Under the pieces are notes generated by a model. That model did no database searches and was not told the DNA's origin. It saw nothing but the letters and a program-made list of their open reading frames with translations. From Pseudomonadota bacterium (GTDB lineage Bacteria > Pseudomonadota > Gammaproteobacteria > Burkholderiales > Rhodocyclaceae), in assembly GCA_018262095.1 (NCBI GenBank), contig JAGTRW010000002.1, positions 1-64,000 on the forward strand: a stretch of 64,000 nt of DNA. The letters are read 5' to 3'. The translations under genes were made by a program, and so were the position numbers. Shown in pieces: positions 43,650 to 52,345 of the stretch (the first letter of the stretch is position 1; each line of letters starts with the position of its first letter).

Positions 43650-44918
43650 CTACAGCGCGAACTGCGCGAACTTCTGGCCGGTCGCTGCGAGAACGCCGAA
43701 CCAGGCCGGGCTGTCGAGGTCGAGCCGCTTCTTGTGCTGGGCCAGCAATTCGATCGGCACGTGCGTGAATTTGTCGTGCTGGAAGCCGATCACCAGCCCG
43801 GTCTTGCCGGCCATCGCGGCATGCACCGCGTTGCGCGCGAAGAAGTCGCAGAGGACGGCGTCCTCGGCGCCTGCCGCGACGCTGCGGATCAGGTAGCTCG
43901 GATCGAAGTAGCGCATCACGTGGGGGATCTTCTCGGCCTTGAAGTAGGCGTCGATCTTCTCGCACAGGAAAGCGCCGATGTCCTTGGCCTTGACGTTGCC
44001 CGAAGCGTCGCGCTGTTCGTCGCCGGCCTTGAGTAGATGCTGGCCAGCGCCCTCGGCGACCAGGATCACCGCGTGTGCGCGCTTCTCGACGCGTTCCTTG
44101 AGCGCGGCCAGGAAACCGTCGTCACCGTCGAGAACGAACGGCACTTCGGGAACCAGGGTGAAGTTGACGTCCTGGCTGGCGATCGTCGCGCCGGCGGCGA
44201 TGAAGCCGGCATCGCGCCCCATGATCTTGACCACCGAGATGCCGTTATGCACGCTGTGCGCCTCGGTATGCGCGCAGTTGATGGCCTTGGCCGCCTCCTC
44301 GACGGCGGTGACGTAGCCGAAGGTTCGCGAAACGAAGGGGACGTCGTTGTCGATCGTCTTCGGCACGCCGACCACCGCCAGCGCGTAACCGCGTTGCCGC
44401 GCTTCCTGGAAGAGCGCCGCACCACCGCGCTGGGTGCCGTCGCCGCCAATCACGAACAGCATATTGATCTTGCGCCGGATCAGGTTATCGACCGCGGCGC
44501 TGATGTCGACCGGCCCGCGCGAGGTGTTGAGCTTGCTGCCGCCTTCCTTGTGGATGTCCTCGACGAACTCCGGCGTCAGCGGGATCGGCTCGGAGCCGCG
44601 CCACGGGTCGAGTCCCTGATAGCCATTGACGAAGCCGACGATCTCGCGCACACCGTAGCCGTAGTGCAGTTCGAGCACCAGCGAACGGATCACGTTGTTG
44701 AGCCCGGGGCACAGGCCGCCGCAGGTGACGATTCCGGCGCGCGCTTGCTGCGGATCGAAGAACAGCTTTTCGCGCGGCCCGGCGACTTCAAACAGCAGCT
44801 CCTCCTTGGGCGGCCGATCAGGATCGACGATGACGTTGAACAGCACGCGCGCCTTGTCGCTGACGTGGTGCTCAAGCGGTGAGTCGAAAAGGGCTTCGCC
44901 AAGCGTCGTGATCTTCAT
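43650..44918 (-). CDS. pfkA: ATP-type 6-phosphofructokinase (plant/trypanosome-like long form)
   Basis: 422 residues from the ATG at 44916-44918. Phosphofructokinase motifs: GIVTCGGLCPGLNNVIR, GFVNGYQGL, FVIGGDGTQRGG, VGVPKTIDND and KIMGRDAGFIA. The glycine in GGDGT (rather than GGDD) marks ATP users in general; combined with PKTIDND this pattern is typical of the plant/trypanosome-like ATP-dependent clade. It phosphorylates fructose 6-phosphate in glycolysis. A PPi-type enzyme is encoded 600 bases upstream in the same direction (45518-47224), with a small gene on the other strand between. Confidence 0.88.
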   Translation of the reverse strand: MKITTLGEALFDSPLEHHVSDKARVLFNVIVDPDRPPKEELLFEVAGPREKLFFDPQQARAGIVTCGGLCPGLNNVIRSLVLELHYGYGVREIVGFVNGYQGLDPWRGSEPIPLTPEFVEDIHKEGGSKLNTSRGPVDISAAVDNLIRRKINMLFVIGGDGTQRGGAALFQEARQRGYALAVVGVPKTIDNDVPFVSRTFGYVTAVEEAAKAINCAHTEAHSVHNGISVVKIMGRDAGFIAAGATIASQDVNFTLVPEVPFVLDGDDGFLAALKERVEKRAHAVILVAEGAGQHLLKAGDEQRDASGNVKAKDIGAFLCEKIDAYFKAEKIPHVMRYFDPSYLIRSVAAGAEDAVLCDFFARNAVHAAMAGKTGLVIGFQHDKFTHVPIELLAQHKKRLDLDSPAWFGVLAATGQKFAQFAL

Positions 44919-45043
44919 GATTTTTGTCCGGAAAGCGTGAGGGATTTCGAGCAAGCCGCAGTATCACCGACGCAGGCTGAGCGGTCAAATGCGCGACGCG
45001 CCGACGGGCTTACGAAGCGCTTTGGCGTTGGCCGCAGGCACGG

Positions 45044-45049
45044 TAAAAT
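45044..45049 (+). promoter_or_regulatory. -10 box directly before the adhesin-E-like gene
   Basis: TAAAAT at 45044-45049 is followed by eight bases (cgcgcccc) and then ATG 45058. TTGGCG at 45022-45027 lies 16 bases upstream and is an acceptable -35. No ribosome site is present, so a leaderless or nearly leaderless transcript is likely. Confidence 0.5.
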
Positions 45050-45057
45050 CGCGCCCC

Positions 45058-45450
45058 ATGAGGAAAATACTTATTCTGGCGCTGGCGCTCTTGAGCATCG
45101 ATGCGCGTGCGGAATGGACCGAGATCCAGAAATTCGACGACGGCATGCGCGTCTTTGTCGACAAGGCCAGCGCGCGACGCAGTGGCGAGACCGCGCAGGT
45201 CACGCACCTGGTGCGCTGGGGCGAGCCGCAGCTCGAACCGGACAGCCAAGCCTACCGGTCGACGGTCGTGCGTACGCGCTACGACTGCGTCGCCAAGCGC
45301 GAAAGGTACCTGGCTTCGACGTCTTACGCGGGAACGATGGGCGACGGCGCCAAGATCATCGAAGACGACGACGAAGCCGAGGCGTGGTACTCGATCTCCG
45401 AAGCGTCGATGGAAGACAAACTCTGGAAGATCGCCTGCGCCGCCAAATAG
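45058..45450 (+). CDS. Surface-adhesin-E-like exported protein
   Basis: 130 residues from ATG 45058. Signal peptide MRKILILALALLSIDARA, cut before EWTEI. The mature part follows the pattern of the small 'surface-adhesin protein E' family (Pfam Adhesin_E): W at the start, VDKASARRSGETAQVTHLV, YDCVAKRERYL, GTMGDGAKI and a terminal W-K-I-A-C. Two cysteines (YDC and IAC) could form a disulfide. The family name comes from Haemophilus protein E, but most members, like this one, have no proven adhesion role. It faces pfp tail to tail with a shared terminator between. Confidence 0.75.
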   Translation: MRKILILALALLSIDARAEWTEIQKFDDGMRVFVDKASARRSGETAQVTHLVRWGEPQLEPDSQAYRSTVVRTRYDCVAKRERYLASTSYAGTMGDGAKIIEDDDEAEAWYSISEASMEDKLWKIACAAK

Positions 45451-45471
45451 GCAGCGGGTGAAGCGGCGAAA

Positions 45472-45497
45472 AAAAGCCATCCCGCAGGATGGCTTTT
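45472..45497. terminator. Bidirectional hairpin terminator
   Basis: AAAAGCCATCC (45472-45482), loop CGCA, GGATGGCTTTT (45487-45497): an 11-base perfect stem flanked by A's on one side and T's on the other. It sits between the convergent adhesin-E-like gene and pfp and can stop transcription from both directions. Confidence 0.9.
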
Positions 45498-45517
45498 CGT
45501 TGTCGGCGGGGAAGCGA

Positions 45518-47224
45518 TCAGCCGATCTTGAACGCCAGCGATTCGGACTTCGAGTTCAGGGCAACGCTGATCGGCTGCTGATAGGCCGCCGGCCCCCACA
45601 ACTGGCGCGGACCGGGCGAGGCGAAGAGGTCGCTGGCCGCCCACTCGGCGCGGCGCGCGGCGAAGTACTGCATCGCCGGCGAATCGACCTTGACCAGCGC
45701 CTTCTCGATCACGAACTCGTCCTGACCGTGGCGGCGCTCGATGTTGAGCAGACCGGAGAGCGGGATCGCCTGCGGCGTCCCGCCGGTCGTCAGGCCGGTG
45801 ACGGTGGCCATGTAGCCCGAACGGCCGTCGAGGATCAGCGAGCCGGCGGTGAGTCCGAGGTTGTAGGTGTAGGCGGCGTCGAACAGCGTCGGCGCGCCGC
45901 AGCGACCTTCGTAGCCCAGGAAATGGCAGTGCGCCGAGAACGGAACCTTGACGTTGATTTCCTTGACCCGCGCATGAACCATATCGACCAGCAGCTTCTC
46001 GGTCGGAATCAACGAGACCTGCAGATTGCCGTGCGAGTCGCGGTCGGCGAGCAGCATCCTGACGACGTAGGCCGGCAGCGAAGCGAACAGGCGCGCGTTG
46101 TCGGCCGAAAGCTTGTCCTGGATGAAGTCGGCCTTGGTGTCCTGCGGCTCGTCGGCGAATTCGGCAGCGTTGTGCGCCAGCGCGTCGTTGAGTTCGGCGA
46201 TCAGCGCGTTCATCTCGGGGATGAACTCGATCAGCCCTTCGGGAACGAGCACGACGCCGTGGGTGATCCCCTTGGCGGCGCGCGCGACGACGATCTGCGC
46301 GATCTGATCGACGATCGCCGCGATCGATTGGCGCTTGGCGGCGACTTCCTCGGAGATCAGCGTCACCGCGGCCTTGGTCTGCAGCGCGACCTCGATCGTC
46401 ACGTGCGACGCCGAGCGCCCCATCAATTTCACGAAGTGCCAGTACTTGAGCGAGGACTTGGTGTCCTGCAGGATGTTGCCGACCATTTCGCTGTAGATCT
46501 TGGTCGCCGTATCGAAACCGAAGGAAATCGGCAGCAGGTCGCCGATCTGCAGGTCGCCGTCGATCGTCTTGGGAACGCCGATCACCTGCACGCCCGAACC
46601 GTCGGCCTTGATGCCCTTGAACAGAAATTCGGCGAGCACCGCGGCGTTGGTGTTCGAATCGTCGCCGCCGACGATCACGATGGCGTCGAGATTGTGCTTG
46701 ATGCAGGTCGCCTTGACCTGCGCGAACTGCTCGTCGGTCTTGATCTTGGTGCGGTCGGTACCGAGGAAGTCGAAGCCGCCGGTGTTGATGATGGCATCGA
46801 CGTCAGCGTCGGTGATCTCAAAGAGATTGCCGAGCAGCAATCCCTTGGGGCCAGGCTTGACGCCGAGCAGCGTGTTGCCCGCGCCGAGCACGCGCTTGAT
46901 TCCGCACACCACGTTGTGGCCGCCGGAGGCCGGGCCGCCCGAGAACAGCACGGCGACGCGCTTGCCCTGCGCCGCCTTGGCGTTGGTGCCGGACGCGGCG
47001 AGCACGACGTTGCCCGACGCCTTGACCGAGTTGGGGAAGCTCTTGGCGACGCTGTCGCTGTCCTTGGTGCTCAGCACCCGCGCCGTATTGGCAAAACTCA
47101 CGGCCTGCGGCGCGTTCGCCGAACCGAAGGCGGCGCAGACGGGAAGCGTAAGCTGGCGCACCGCCAATTCGAAAAGCGACTGGTGCGCTTCCATTTGCTG
47201 CAACTGTTGTGCCAGAGTGCTCAT
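45518..47224 (-). CDS. pfp: Diphosphate--fructose-6-phosphate 1-phosphotransferase (PPi-PFK, long form)
   Basis: 568 residues from the ATG at 47222-47224, preceded by GAGGA. Motifs: VLFSGGPASGGHNVVCG, VIVGGDDSNTNA, VIGVPKTIDGDL, KLMGRSASHVT and HFLGYEGRCGAPT. The Asp in GGDDS, which replaces the ATP-type Gly, and Lys in PKTIDGD are the accepted marks of PPi-dependent phosphofructokinase. Length matches the long 'beta-subunit-like' PfpB type. The reaction is reversible, so it serves glycolysis or gluconeogenesis while saving ATP. An ATP-type paralogue lies downstream at 43650. Confidence 0.93.
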   Translation of the reverse strand: MSTLAQQLQQMEAHQSLFELAVRQLTLPVCAAFGSANAPQAVSFANTARVLSTKDSDSVAKSFPNSVKASGNVVLAASGTNAKAAQGKRVAVLFSGGPASGGHNVVCGIKRVLGAGNTLLGVKPGPKGLLLGNLFEITDADVDAIINTGGFDFLGTDRTKIKTDEQFAQVKATCIKHNLDAIVIVGGDDSNTNAAVLAEFLFKGIKADGSGVQVIGVPKTIDGDLQIGDLLPISFGFDTATKIYSEMVGNILQDTKSSLKYWHFVKLMGRSASHVTIEVALQTKAAVTLISEEVAAKRQSIAAIVDQIAQIVVARAAKGITHGVVLVPEGLIEFIPEMNALIAELNDALAHNAAEFADEPQDTKADFIQDKLSADNARLFASLPAYVVRMLLADRDSHGNLQVSLIPTEKLLVDMVHARVKEINVKVPFSAHCHFLGYEGRCGAPTLFDAAYTYNLGLTAGSLILDGRSGYMATVTGLTTGGTPQAIPLSGLLNIERRHGQDEFVIEKALVKVDSPAMQYFAARRAEWAASDLFASPGPRQLWGPAAYQQPISVALNSKSESLAFKIG

Positions 47225-47405
47225 GCATTGATCCTCGATAGTGAACGATTGGTAAAATTTTCCGGCCGACGCGGGCGATCGCAGGATTCGCAAGACGCCG
47301 TTGCCAGGCACTAGCGGCGCGCCATTGCCTGCGATTTTACCTCAATCGTCGCGGCCCCGTAGCGCGCGCCTGGCGCAAGGGGTGAAGGCTCGCCGCGCGA
47401 CTTGC

Positions 47406-47921
47406 TCAGAACAAGAAATACGAGGCCGCCGCCGCGGCGAAAATCAGCAGCACCGGATTGATTTTGCTGCGCAGCAGAAGCACGCCGACGATCAGCGCGA
47501 TCAGCGCGCTGCGCCAGCCGGTGAGCGCCTCGTTGGCGATCGTGTAGACGCCCGAGCACATCAGGCCGATCGAAATCGGCTCGAGCGCCGACTGCACCGC
47601 CAACCGCCAGGGGCACTCGCCGATGCGCAGCCAGAGCCGTCCGGCAAAAAGGCAGAGCAGGCTCGACGGCAGGAAAAAAGCGACGGCGACGACCAGCGCG
47701 CCGGCCAATCCGGCGACCAGCTGGCCCATGATCAGCACCACCAGCATATTCGGTCCGGGCGCCAGCTGGCCGATGCCGTAGGCCTTGACGAATTCGCTTT
47801 GGCTGATCTGGAAATACTGTTCGAGCAGCGACTGCATTTCGGGCAGAACGGCCGAGCCGCCGCCGACGGCGAGCAGCGACAGCATCGAAAACACACCGGC
47901 CAGCTGGATAAGGGTAATCAC
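47406..47921 (-). CDS. chrA: Chromate transporter ChrA, C-terminal half-type subunit
   Basis: 171 residues, about half of a two-domain ChrA, with four to five hydrophobic helices. The ChrA signature is at the N-terminus: FSMLSLLAVGGGSAVLPEM, then YGIGQLAPGPNMLVVLIMGQ with the conserved GPNML. Short-chain CHR proteins come in pairs of opposite membrane orientation; the partner is at 47928-48506, 6 bases upstream. The pair may export chromate, though the natural ion is often unknown. Confidence 0.88.
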   Translation of the reverse strand: MITLIQLAGVFSMLSLLAVGGGSAVLPEMQSLLEQYFQISQSEFVKAYGIGQLAPGPNMLVVLIMGQLVAGLAGALVVAVAFFLPSSLLCLFAGRLWLRIGECPWRLAVQSALEPISIGLMCSGVYTIANEALTGWRSALIALIVGVLLLRSKINPVLLIFAAAAASYFLF

Positions 47922-47927
47922 CAGCGC

Positions 47928-48506
47928 TTACTCCGCGTTCTTGGCCGACGGACGATAGAGAAACAGCGCGAGCGGCAGCACGGTCGCCAGAACCAGATAG
48001 AGCGGCCACTTGAGCAGGCTCATGCAGACGAAGGTCAGCAGCACCAGCGCCAGCGATTTCGTCGCGCAGAGCGCCCGCCGACCGAGTTTCCAGGTCACGG
48101 TCGCCAGCAAGGCGATGGCGGCGGCCATCACGCCGGCGAGCAGGCGGTCGGCACTGGGGTGATCACCGTGAATGCCGTAGAGCGTGCCGATACCCAAGAC
48201 CACGCACGCCCCGGGCAGCAAGATCCCGAGCGCGGCGACCAGCGCGCCGCGACCGCCGCGCAGGCGGTCGCCCATCAGGATCGACAGATTGACCGCATTG
48301 AGGCCTGGCATCGTCTGGCTGATCGAAAGCAGCACCATGAACTCGTCGCTGCTCACCCATTGACGCCGGGTCACCAAGAGCTCGCGCAGATAGGCGACGA
48401 TGCCGCCGCCGAAGCTGATCGCGCCGACGAACAGAAACTGGGCAAAAATCTGGCGCAGGCTGATCGTCGCCGTAGCCTCCAGCCGGCGATCATTCATGGC
48501 TGCCAT
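47928..48506 (-). CDS. chrA: Chromate transporter ChrA, N-terminal half-type subunit
   Basis: 192 residues from the ATG at 48504-48506 (an ATG three codons later is equally possible). The CHR domain starts QIFAQFLFVGAISFGGGIVAYL, followed by SISQTMPGLNAVNLSILMG, where PGLNAVN corresponds to the conserved PGP/GPN loop. It overlaps the preceding gene by 17 bases and is followed by the partner subunit after 6 bases. The two halves are expected to form one antiporter in the inner membrane. Confidence 0.87.
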   Translation of the reverse strand: MAAMNDRRLEATATISLRQIFAQFLFVGAISFGGGIVAYLRELLVTRRQWVSSDEFMVLLSISQTMPGLNAVNLSILMGDRLRGGRGALVAALGILLPGACVVLGIGTLYGIHGDHPSADRLLAGVMAAAIALLATVTWKLGRRALCATKSLALVLLTFVCMSLLKWPLYLVLATVLPLALFLYRPSAKNAE

Positions 48507-49350
48507 AAACCATCGCCGTTTTGGTCGTACCGATCGCGAGCTGCGCGGCAAAGTGCGCTTGCAGTTTGCGGAAGAAATCGTCGGCGCACTGATGCGCGGC
48601 GATGTCCCGGCGATTGGTCTTGCTCACGCGGTAGGCGAAGGCCAGTTCGCCGACCATCGGTTTGCCGATGGCGCGAAACCAGATGGCGATTTCGCAATGC
48701 GCCAGCACGCTTTCCGAAAAGGCGATGTGGCCGAGCGTCACGCACGCTTCGAGAACTTTATTGCGGCGTCCGCCGACCATTTGCGCCGTCTTGTCGAGCG
48801 GCAGGTTGACCTGCGCCAGACCGGGATAGACCGCCGCCAATTGCCGTAGCTTCTGCTTGGTCAGCAGTTCGGCGGGTACCGTGTCGAGCACCGAATTGTG
48901 CGAATAGATGCGGCGGATCGAGCCGATCGCGCCATCCTTGAGAATCTCTTCCTTGAAACGAATGCGGTGCGCCAGATCGCTGTGCGGCACCGGGTTATAC
49001 GCCCAGGCGCGGTCAATGTTTTCCGACCGGCACTTGAAGGTCACTTCGCACCAGTCGTCGAGCCAGATGTTGCTGCGCGATTCTCGAACGCGCAGGATCA
49101 GTTTATTGCGGTGAAACGCGCGATCGTCGGTGTCGACGAAAAAGACGTTGCGCAGACCGCCGACCATCGTCTCAGGCGAACTGAAGACGATTCCGGCATC
49201 GTCGCACAGTTCGTGGATCGCCCGCTGCAATTGACCGACCCGGCTGTGCCGGTCGAGCCCGTCGGGCTGCAGCAACAGCTTGAACTCGCGGTTGGTGATG
49301 CGCTTGTCGAGCTTCTCGATGAGCTCGACCTTGTTTTTCTTCCCGGCCAT
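48490..49350 (-). CDS. Hypothetical protein, possibly CYTH-like
   Basis: 286 residues from the ATG at 49348-49350, close behind GGAGG. It begins AGKKNKVELIEKLDKRITNR and is soluble. The run FKLLLQ ... FFVDTDDRAFHRNKLILRVRES ... WCEVTFKCRS alternates charged residues on strands in the manner of the CYTH/triphosphate tunnel fold, where Arg, Lys and Glu line a barrel. I cannot find a clean ExExK start, so the assignment is tentative. It overlaps the chrA gene downstream by 17 bases and is probably its operon partner. Confidence 0.6.
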   Translation of the reverse strand: MAGKKNKVELIEKLDKRITNREFKLLLQPDGLDRHSRVGQLQRAIHELCDDAGIVFSSPETMVGGLRNVFFVDTDDRAFHRNKLILRVRESRSNIWLDDWCEVTFKCRSENIDRAWAYNPVPHSDLAHRIRFKEEILKDGAIGSIRRIYSHNSVLDTVPAELLTKQKLRQLAAVYPGLAQVNLPLDKTAQMVGGRRNKVLEACVTLGHIAFSESVLAHCEIAIWFRAIGKPMVGELAFAYRVSKTNRRDIAAHQCADDFFRKLQAHFAAQLAIGTTKTAMVYGSHE

Positions 49351-49524
49351 ACCCCCTCCGTACAAGAAGCAACCGAGGCGCCGACGGACCGGCTTAAACC
49401 TTCGATCAACGACGGGGTCCGAGTATAGCAGCAAGGATCTCGCCGACCGCGCCGACTGGCGACGCTACAATGGGCGGCTCGACGCCTTGCCGGCGGACGA
49501 CCCACCCGAACCTCTGGAGCCATC

Positions 49525-49971
49525 ATGAAAAAACGATTCCTGGCACTTGCGCTGCTCGCATTCACAGCATTCGCCGCGCGCGCCGAAACGATCAACATCG
49601 ACAACGTCGAACTCGCGCGCTTGGCAGCCAGCGGCGTCGCGGTGATCGACGTGCGCACCGCCGGCGAGTGGAAGGAAACCGGCGTCATCGCCGGCAGCCG
49701 GCTGATCACCTTCTACGACGAGCAGGGACGCTCCGACCCGCCGCAGTGGCTGGAGAAGGTCAAGGCGGTGGCCAAGCCCGGCCAGCCGGTGATCCTGGTC
49801 TGCCGCAGCGGCAAGCGGTCGGATGCCGCGGCGAAATTCCTCTCGGCGCAGGCCGCTTACCCGACCGTCTACAACGTCGCCAAGGGGCTCAACGGTTGGG
49901 TCGGCGAAGGCCGCACGCTGGTTCCGGCGAGCACTGCGCTGGCCGTCTGCGCACCGGGAGCGCGCTGCTGA
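49525..49971 (+). CDS. Periplasmic rhodanese-like protein
   Basis: 148 residues; signal peptide MKKRFLALALLAFTAFAARA (cut after residue 20). The rhodanese domain has VAVIDVRTAGEWKETGVI and the active-site loop VCRSGKRSD with Cys93, then VYNVAKGLNGWV. A single-domain sulfurtransferase-type protein in the periplasm; its sulfur donor and acceptor are unknown. The ATG has GGAG 6 bases upstream, and TACAAT at 49466-49471 may be the -10 box. It is convergent with the kinase gene, 7 bases away. Confidence 0.88.
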   Translation: MKKRFLALALLAFTAFAARAETINIDNVELARLAASGVAVIDVRTAGEWKETGVIAGSRLITFYDEQGRSDPPQWLEKVKAVAKPGQPVILVCRSGKRSDAAAKFLSAQAAYPTVYNVAKGLNGWVGEGRTLVPASTALAVCAPGARC

Positions 49972-49978
49972 GCGCAGC

Positions 49979-51496
49979 TCAGGCCGGTGCTTTGACGTCG
50001 GCCCAGAGCGGCGCGAGCGCGCCGGCGACGCGCTGGTAGCGAGCGAATTTCCTTTCATAGATTTCGCTGCGCGAAGGATCGGGCTCGATACGGCATTTGA
50101 TCTTCGCCATCTGCGCGGCCGCCTGCGGCAGGTCGCGATAGACGCCGGCGGCGACCGCCGCCGCCATCGCGCAGCCGAGCGCGCCGAGTTCGCGGGTGGC
50201 GACGATGTCGACCGGCAGCTTGAAGACGTCGGCGAACATCTGCGCCCAGAACGGCGAATTGGCGGCGCCGCCGGCGAGCCTGACGGCGTCGGTGTGGCTG
50301 CGCTGGGCGAGCAGTTTTTCCAGATGCACGCGGTGACAAAAGACGATTCCTTCGAGCACCGCGCGGATGATCTGCCCCCGGCTGTGGTGACTGTCGACGC
50401 CGATCAGACAGGCCTTGGCCTGCGGGTCGTAATTCGAGCCGAAGAGGTAGGGCAGGAAAACGATTGCCGAATCGTCCGGCTCGACCTTTTGAGCGAGCGC
50501 GCAGCAATGGTCGAAGACGTTGACCTTGAGTTGCTCGGCAGCGCGCTTCTCTTCGCCCATGAACATGTCGACGAACCAGGCGAAGTTGCTCGCCGAAGTC
50601 GGACTGCACTCCTCGATCAGGTAGTAGCCGGGAAGGCAGTAGAGCGAATTCATCATCACCGACTTGTCGAGCACCGGCGCCCTGGCGATGTACTCGTTGA
50701 TGCTCCACGTTCCGGCGATGACGCAGACGTGGTCTTGATTGACGATATTCATGGCGATCGCGCAGGCGTCGATGTCGAACATTCCGCCGGCGAGCGGTGT
50801 TCCCGGCGCGAGTCCGGTCTCGCGGGCAGCGCGCTCGCTCACCGCGCCGCAAAAATCGGTCGATTGCTTGAGCGGCGGCAGCGCGTCATAAAGTTCGTCG
50901 ATGCCGAATTCGGCGAGCAGCTCGCGATCGAAACCACCGTCGCGGACGTTGAACAGGTTCGACCCTGAATAGTCGGTCAGCTCGGCAAACGCTTCGCCGG
51001 TGAGCTTGAAGCGGATGAAATCCTTGACCGCGAAAATCCACTTGATGTTGGCGATGAGCTCGGGCCGCTGGTCCTTGAGCCAGCGCAGCAAGGATACCGG
51101 CTGGCAGGCCAGGATCTGCTGGAAGGTCTTGGCGAAAACCCGCTCGGCGGTGCCGTCGGCGGCCCATTGCTGCGGGTAGATCGACGCGCGGCTGTCGGTC
51201 GACACGATGCCGGCGCCGCACGGCTTATCGTCGCGGCCCCACAGGTAGAGTCCCTTGCCGTGGCCGCTGCAGGCGACGCCGGCGATCCTGATGTCGCCGG
51301 CCAGGCGCAGCGCCTCACGAATCACCTGGCAGTTGATCCGCCACAGCTCGTCCATGTCGCGCTCGGTGAAGCCGGCCTGCGGCGTCAGCATCGCAAGCCG
51401 CGCCGACGACGCGGCGATCTCGCTGCCGAGTTCGTCGAAGATCACCGCCTTGACCATCGACCCGCCGTTGTCGACGCCCATGAAATAAGTGCTCAC
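49979..51496 (-). CDS. lyxK: FGGY-family carbohydrate kinase, L-xylulokinase-like
   Basis: 505 residues from the GTG at 51494-51496, with GGGAG 6 bases upstream. Two-domain FGGY kinase: FMGVDNGGSMVKAVIFDELG (phosphate loop), FTERDMDELW, VACSGHGKGLYLW, PVSLLRWLKDQRPE, GTPLAGGMFDIDA, then VIAGTWSINEY and LEGIVFCHRVHLEKLL, RLAGGAANSPFW. The QAGFTERDMDELW and CSGHGKGLYL stretches follow E. coli LyxK, which phosphorylates L-xylulose (3-keto-L-gulonate relatives also occur). No sugar transporter or epimerase is next to it. Substrate identity is inferred from family resemblance. Confidence 0.82.
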   Translation of the reverse strand: MSTYFMGVDNGGSMVKAVIFDELGSEIAASSARLAMLTPQAGFTERDMDELWRINCQVIREALRLAGDIRIAGVACSGHGKGLYLWGRDDKPCGAGIVSTDSRASIYPQQWAADGTAERVFAKTFQQILACQPVSLLRWLKDQRPELIANIKWIFAVKDFIRFKLTGEAFAELTDYSGSNLFNVRDGGFDRELLAEFGIDELYDALPPLKQSTDFCGAVSERAARETGLAPGTPLAGGMFDIDACAIAMNIVNQDHVCVIAGTWSINEYIARAPVLDKSVMMNSLYCLPGYYLIEECSPTSASNFAWFVDMFMGEEKRAAEQLKVNVFDHCCALAQKVEPDDSAIVFLPYLFGSNYDPQAKACLIGVDSHHSRGQIIRAVLEGIVFCHRVHLEKLLAQRSHTDAVRLAGGAANSPFWAQMFADVFKLPVDIVATRELGALGCAMAAAVAAGVYRDLPQAAAQMAKIKCRIEPDPSRSEIYERKFARYQRVAGALAPLWADVKAPA

Positions 51497-51570
51497 AGAT
51501 TGCTCCCGATTGGTTGTTGTCTGGCCGTCAGCCGGCCTGCCGCTGGTCGCCGAGCATAGCAGAGCCCCCG

Positions 51571-52344
51571 TCAGCGCGGAACAAAGCTGATGCGCCCATC
51601 GGACTCGATCGCTTCGAGCGGGTATTGATAGAGCGATGACAGCCGCTCGGCGGTCAGCATCTCGCGCACCGGACCGCACTCGCTGCGGCCGTCGCCGTGG
51701 ATCAGCAGCGCGCGGTCGCAAAAACGCCAGGCCAGCGCCGGTTCGTGCAGCACCATGGCGAGCGCGGCGCCACGCTCGCGAGCGGCCGCCGCGAACAGTT
51801 CGAGCATGGCGATCTGGTGCTTGAGGTCGAGGTGCGCGATCGGCTCGTCGAGCAGCAGCAGCTTCGGCTGCTGCGCGAGCAGCGTGGCGATCGCCAGGCG
51901 TTGGCGTTCGCCGGCCGACAGCGTTTGAATGTCGCGCGCCTCGAAACGCGAAAGGTCGACGGCGGCGAGCGCCTGGCGAACGATCTTGGCGTCCTGCTCG
52001 GATTCCCAGCCCCAGCGTTCGAGGTGCGGGTGACGGCCGACCAGCGCCGTTTCGAGCACCGTCGACGCGAAAGCGTCGCCGCGCACCTGCGGCAGCCAGC
52101 CGCGAATCAGCGCGCTCGCCCGTGCGCCCAGCGCCGCGTAGCTGGCGCCGTCGATCAGCACCTCGCCCGAGCGGGGCGCGCGCAGCCCGGCGAGTACCGA
52201 CAACAGCGTCGATTTTCCGGCGCCGTTGCGCCCGAGAATCGCCAGCCGCTCGCCAGCATGCAGGACGAAGTCGAGATCGCGGCAGAAGATCTTGTCGCCG
52301 ATGGCAACGGTCAGTTTTCGCGCTTCGAGAATCGGGGTTCCCAT
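51571..52344 (-). CDS. btuD: Cobalamin ABC transporter ATP-binding protein
   Basis: 257 residues. Walker A ILGRNGAGKSTLL (37-49), signature LSAGERQRLAIA, Walker B LLLLDEPIAHLD, and the switch His in MVLHEPALA. The family is Fe-siderophore/B12 importers. It starts 1 base after btuC stops. The B12 assignment rests on the riboswitch upstream of btuB and on the operon. No periplasmic binding protein (btuF) is adjacent. Confidence 0.9.
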   Translation of the reverse strand: MGTPILEARKLTVAIGDKIFCRDLDFVLHAGERLAILGRNGAGKSTLLSVLAGLRAPRSGEVLIDGASYAALGARASALIRGWLPQVRGDAFASTVLETALVGRHPHLERWGWESEQDAKIVRQALAAVDLSRFEARDIQTLSAGERQRLAIATLLAQQPKLLLLDEPIAHLDLKHQIAMLELFAAAARERGAALAMVLHEPALAWRFCDRALLIHGDGRSECGPVREMLTAERLSSLYQYPLEAIESDGRISFVPR

Positions 52345-52345
52345 G

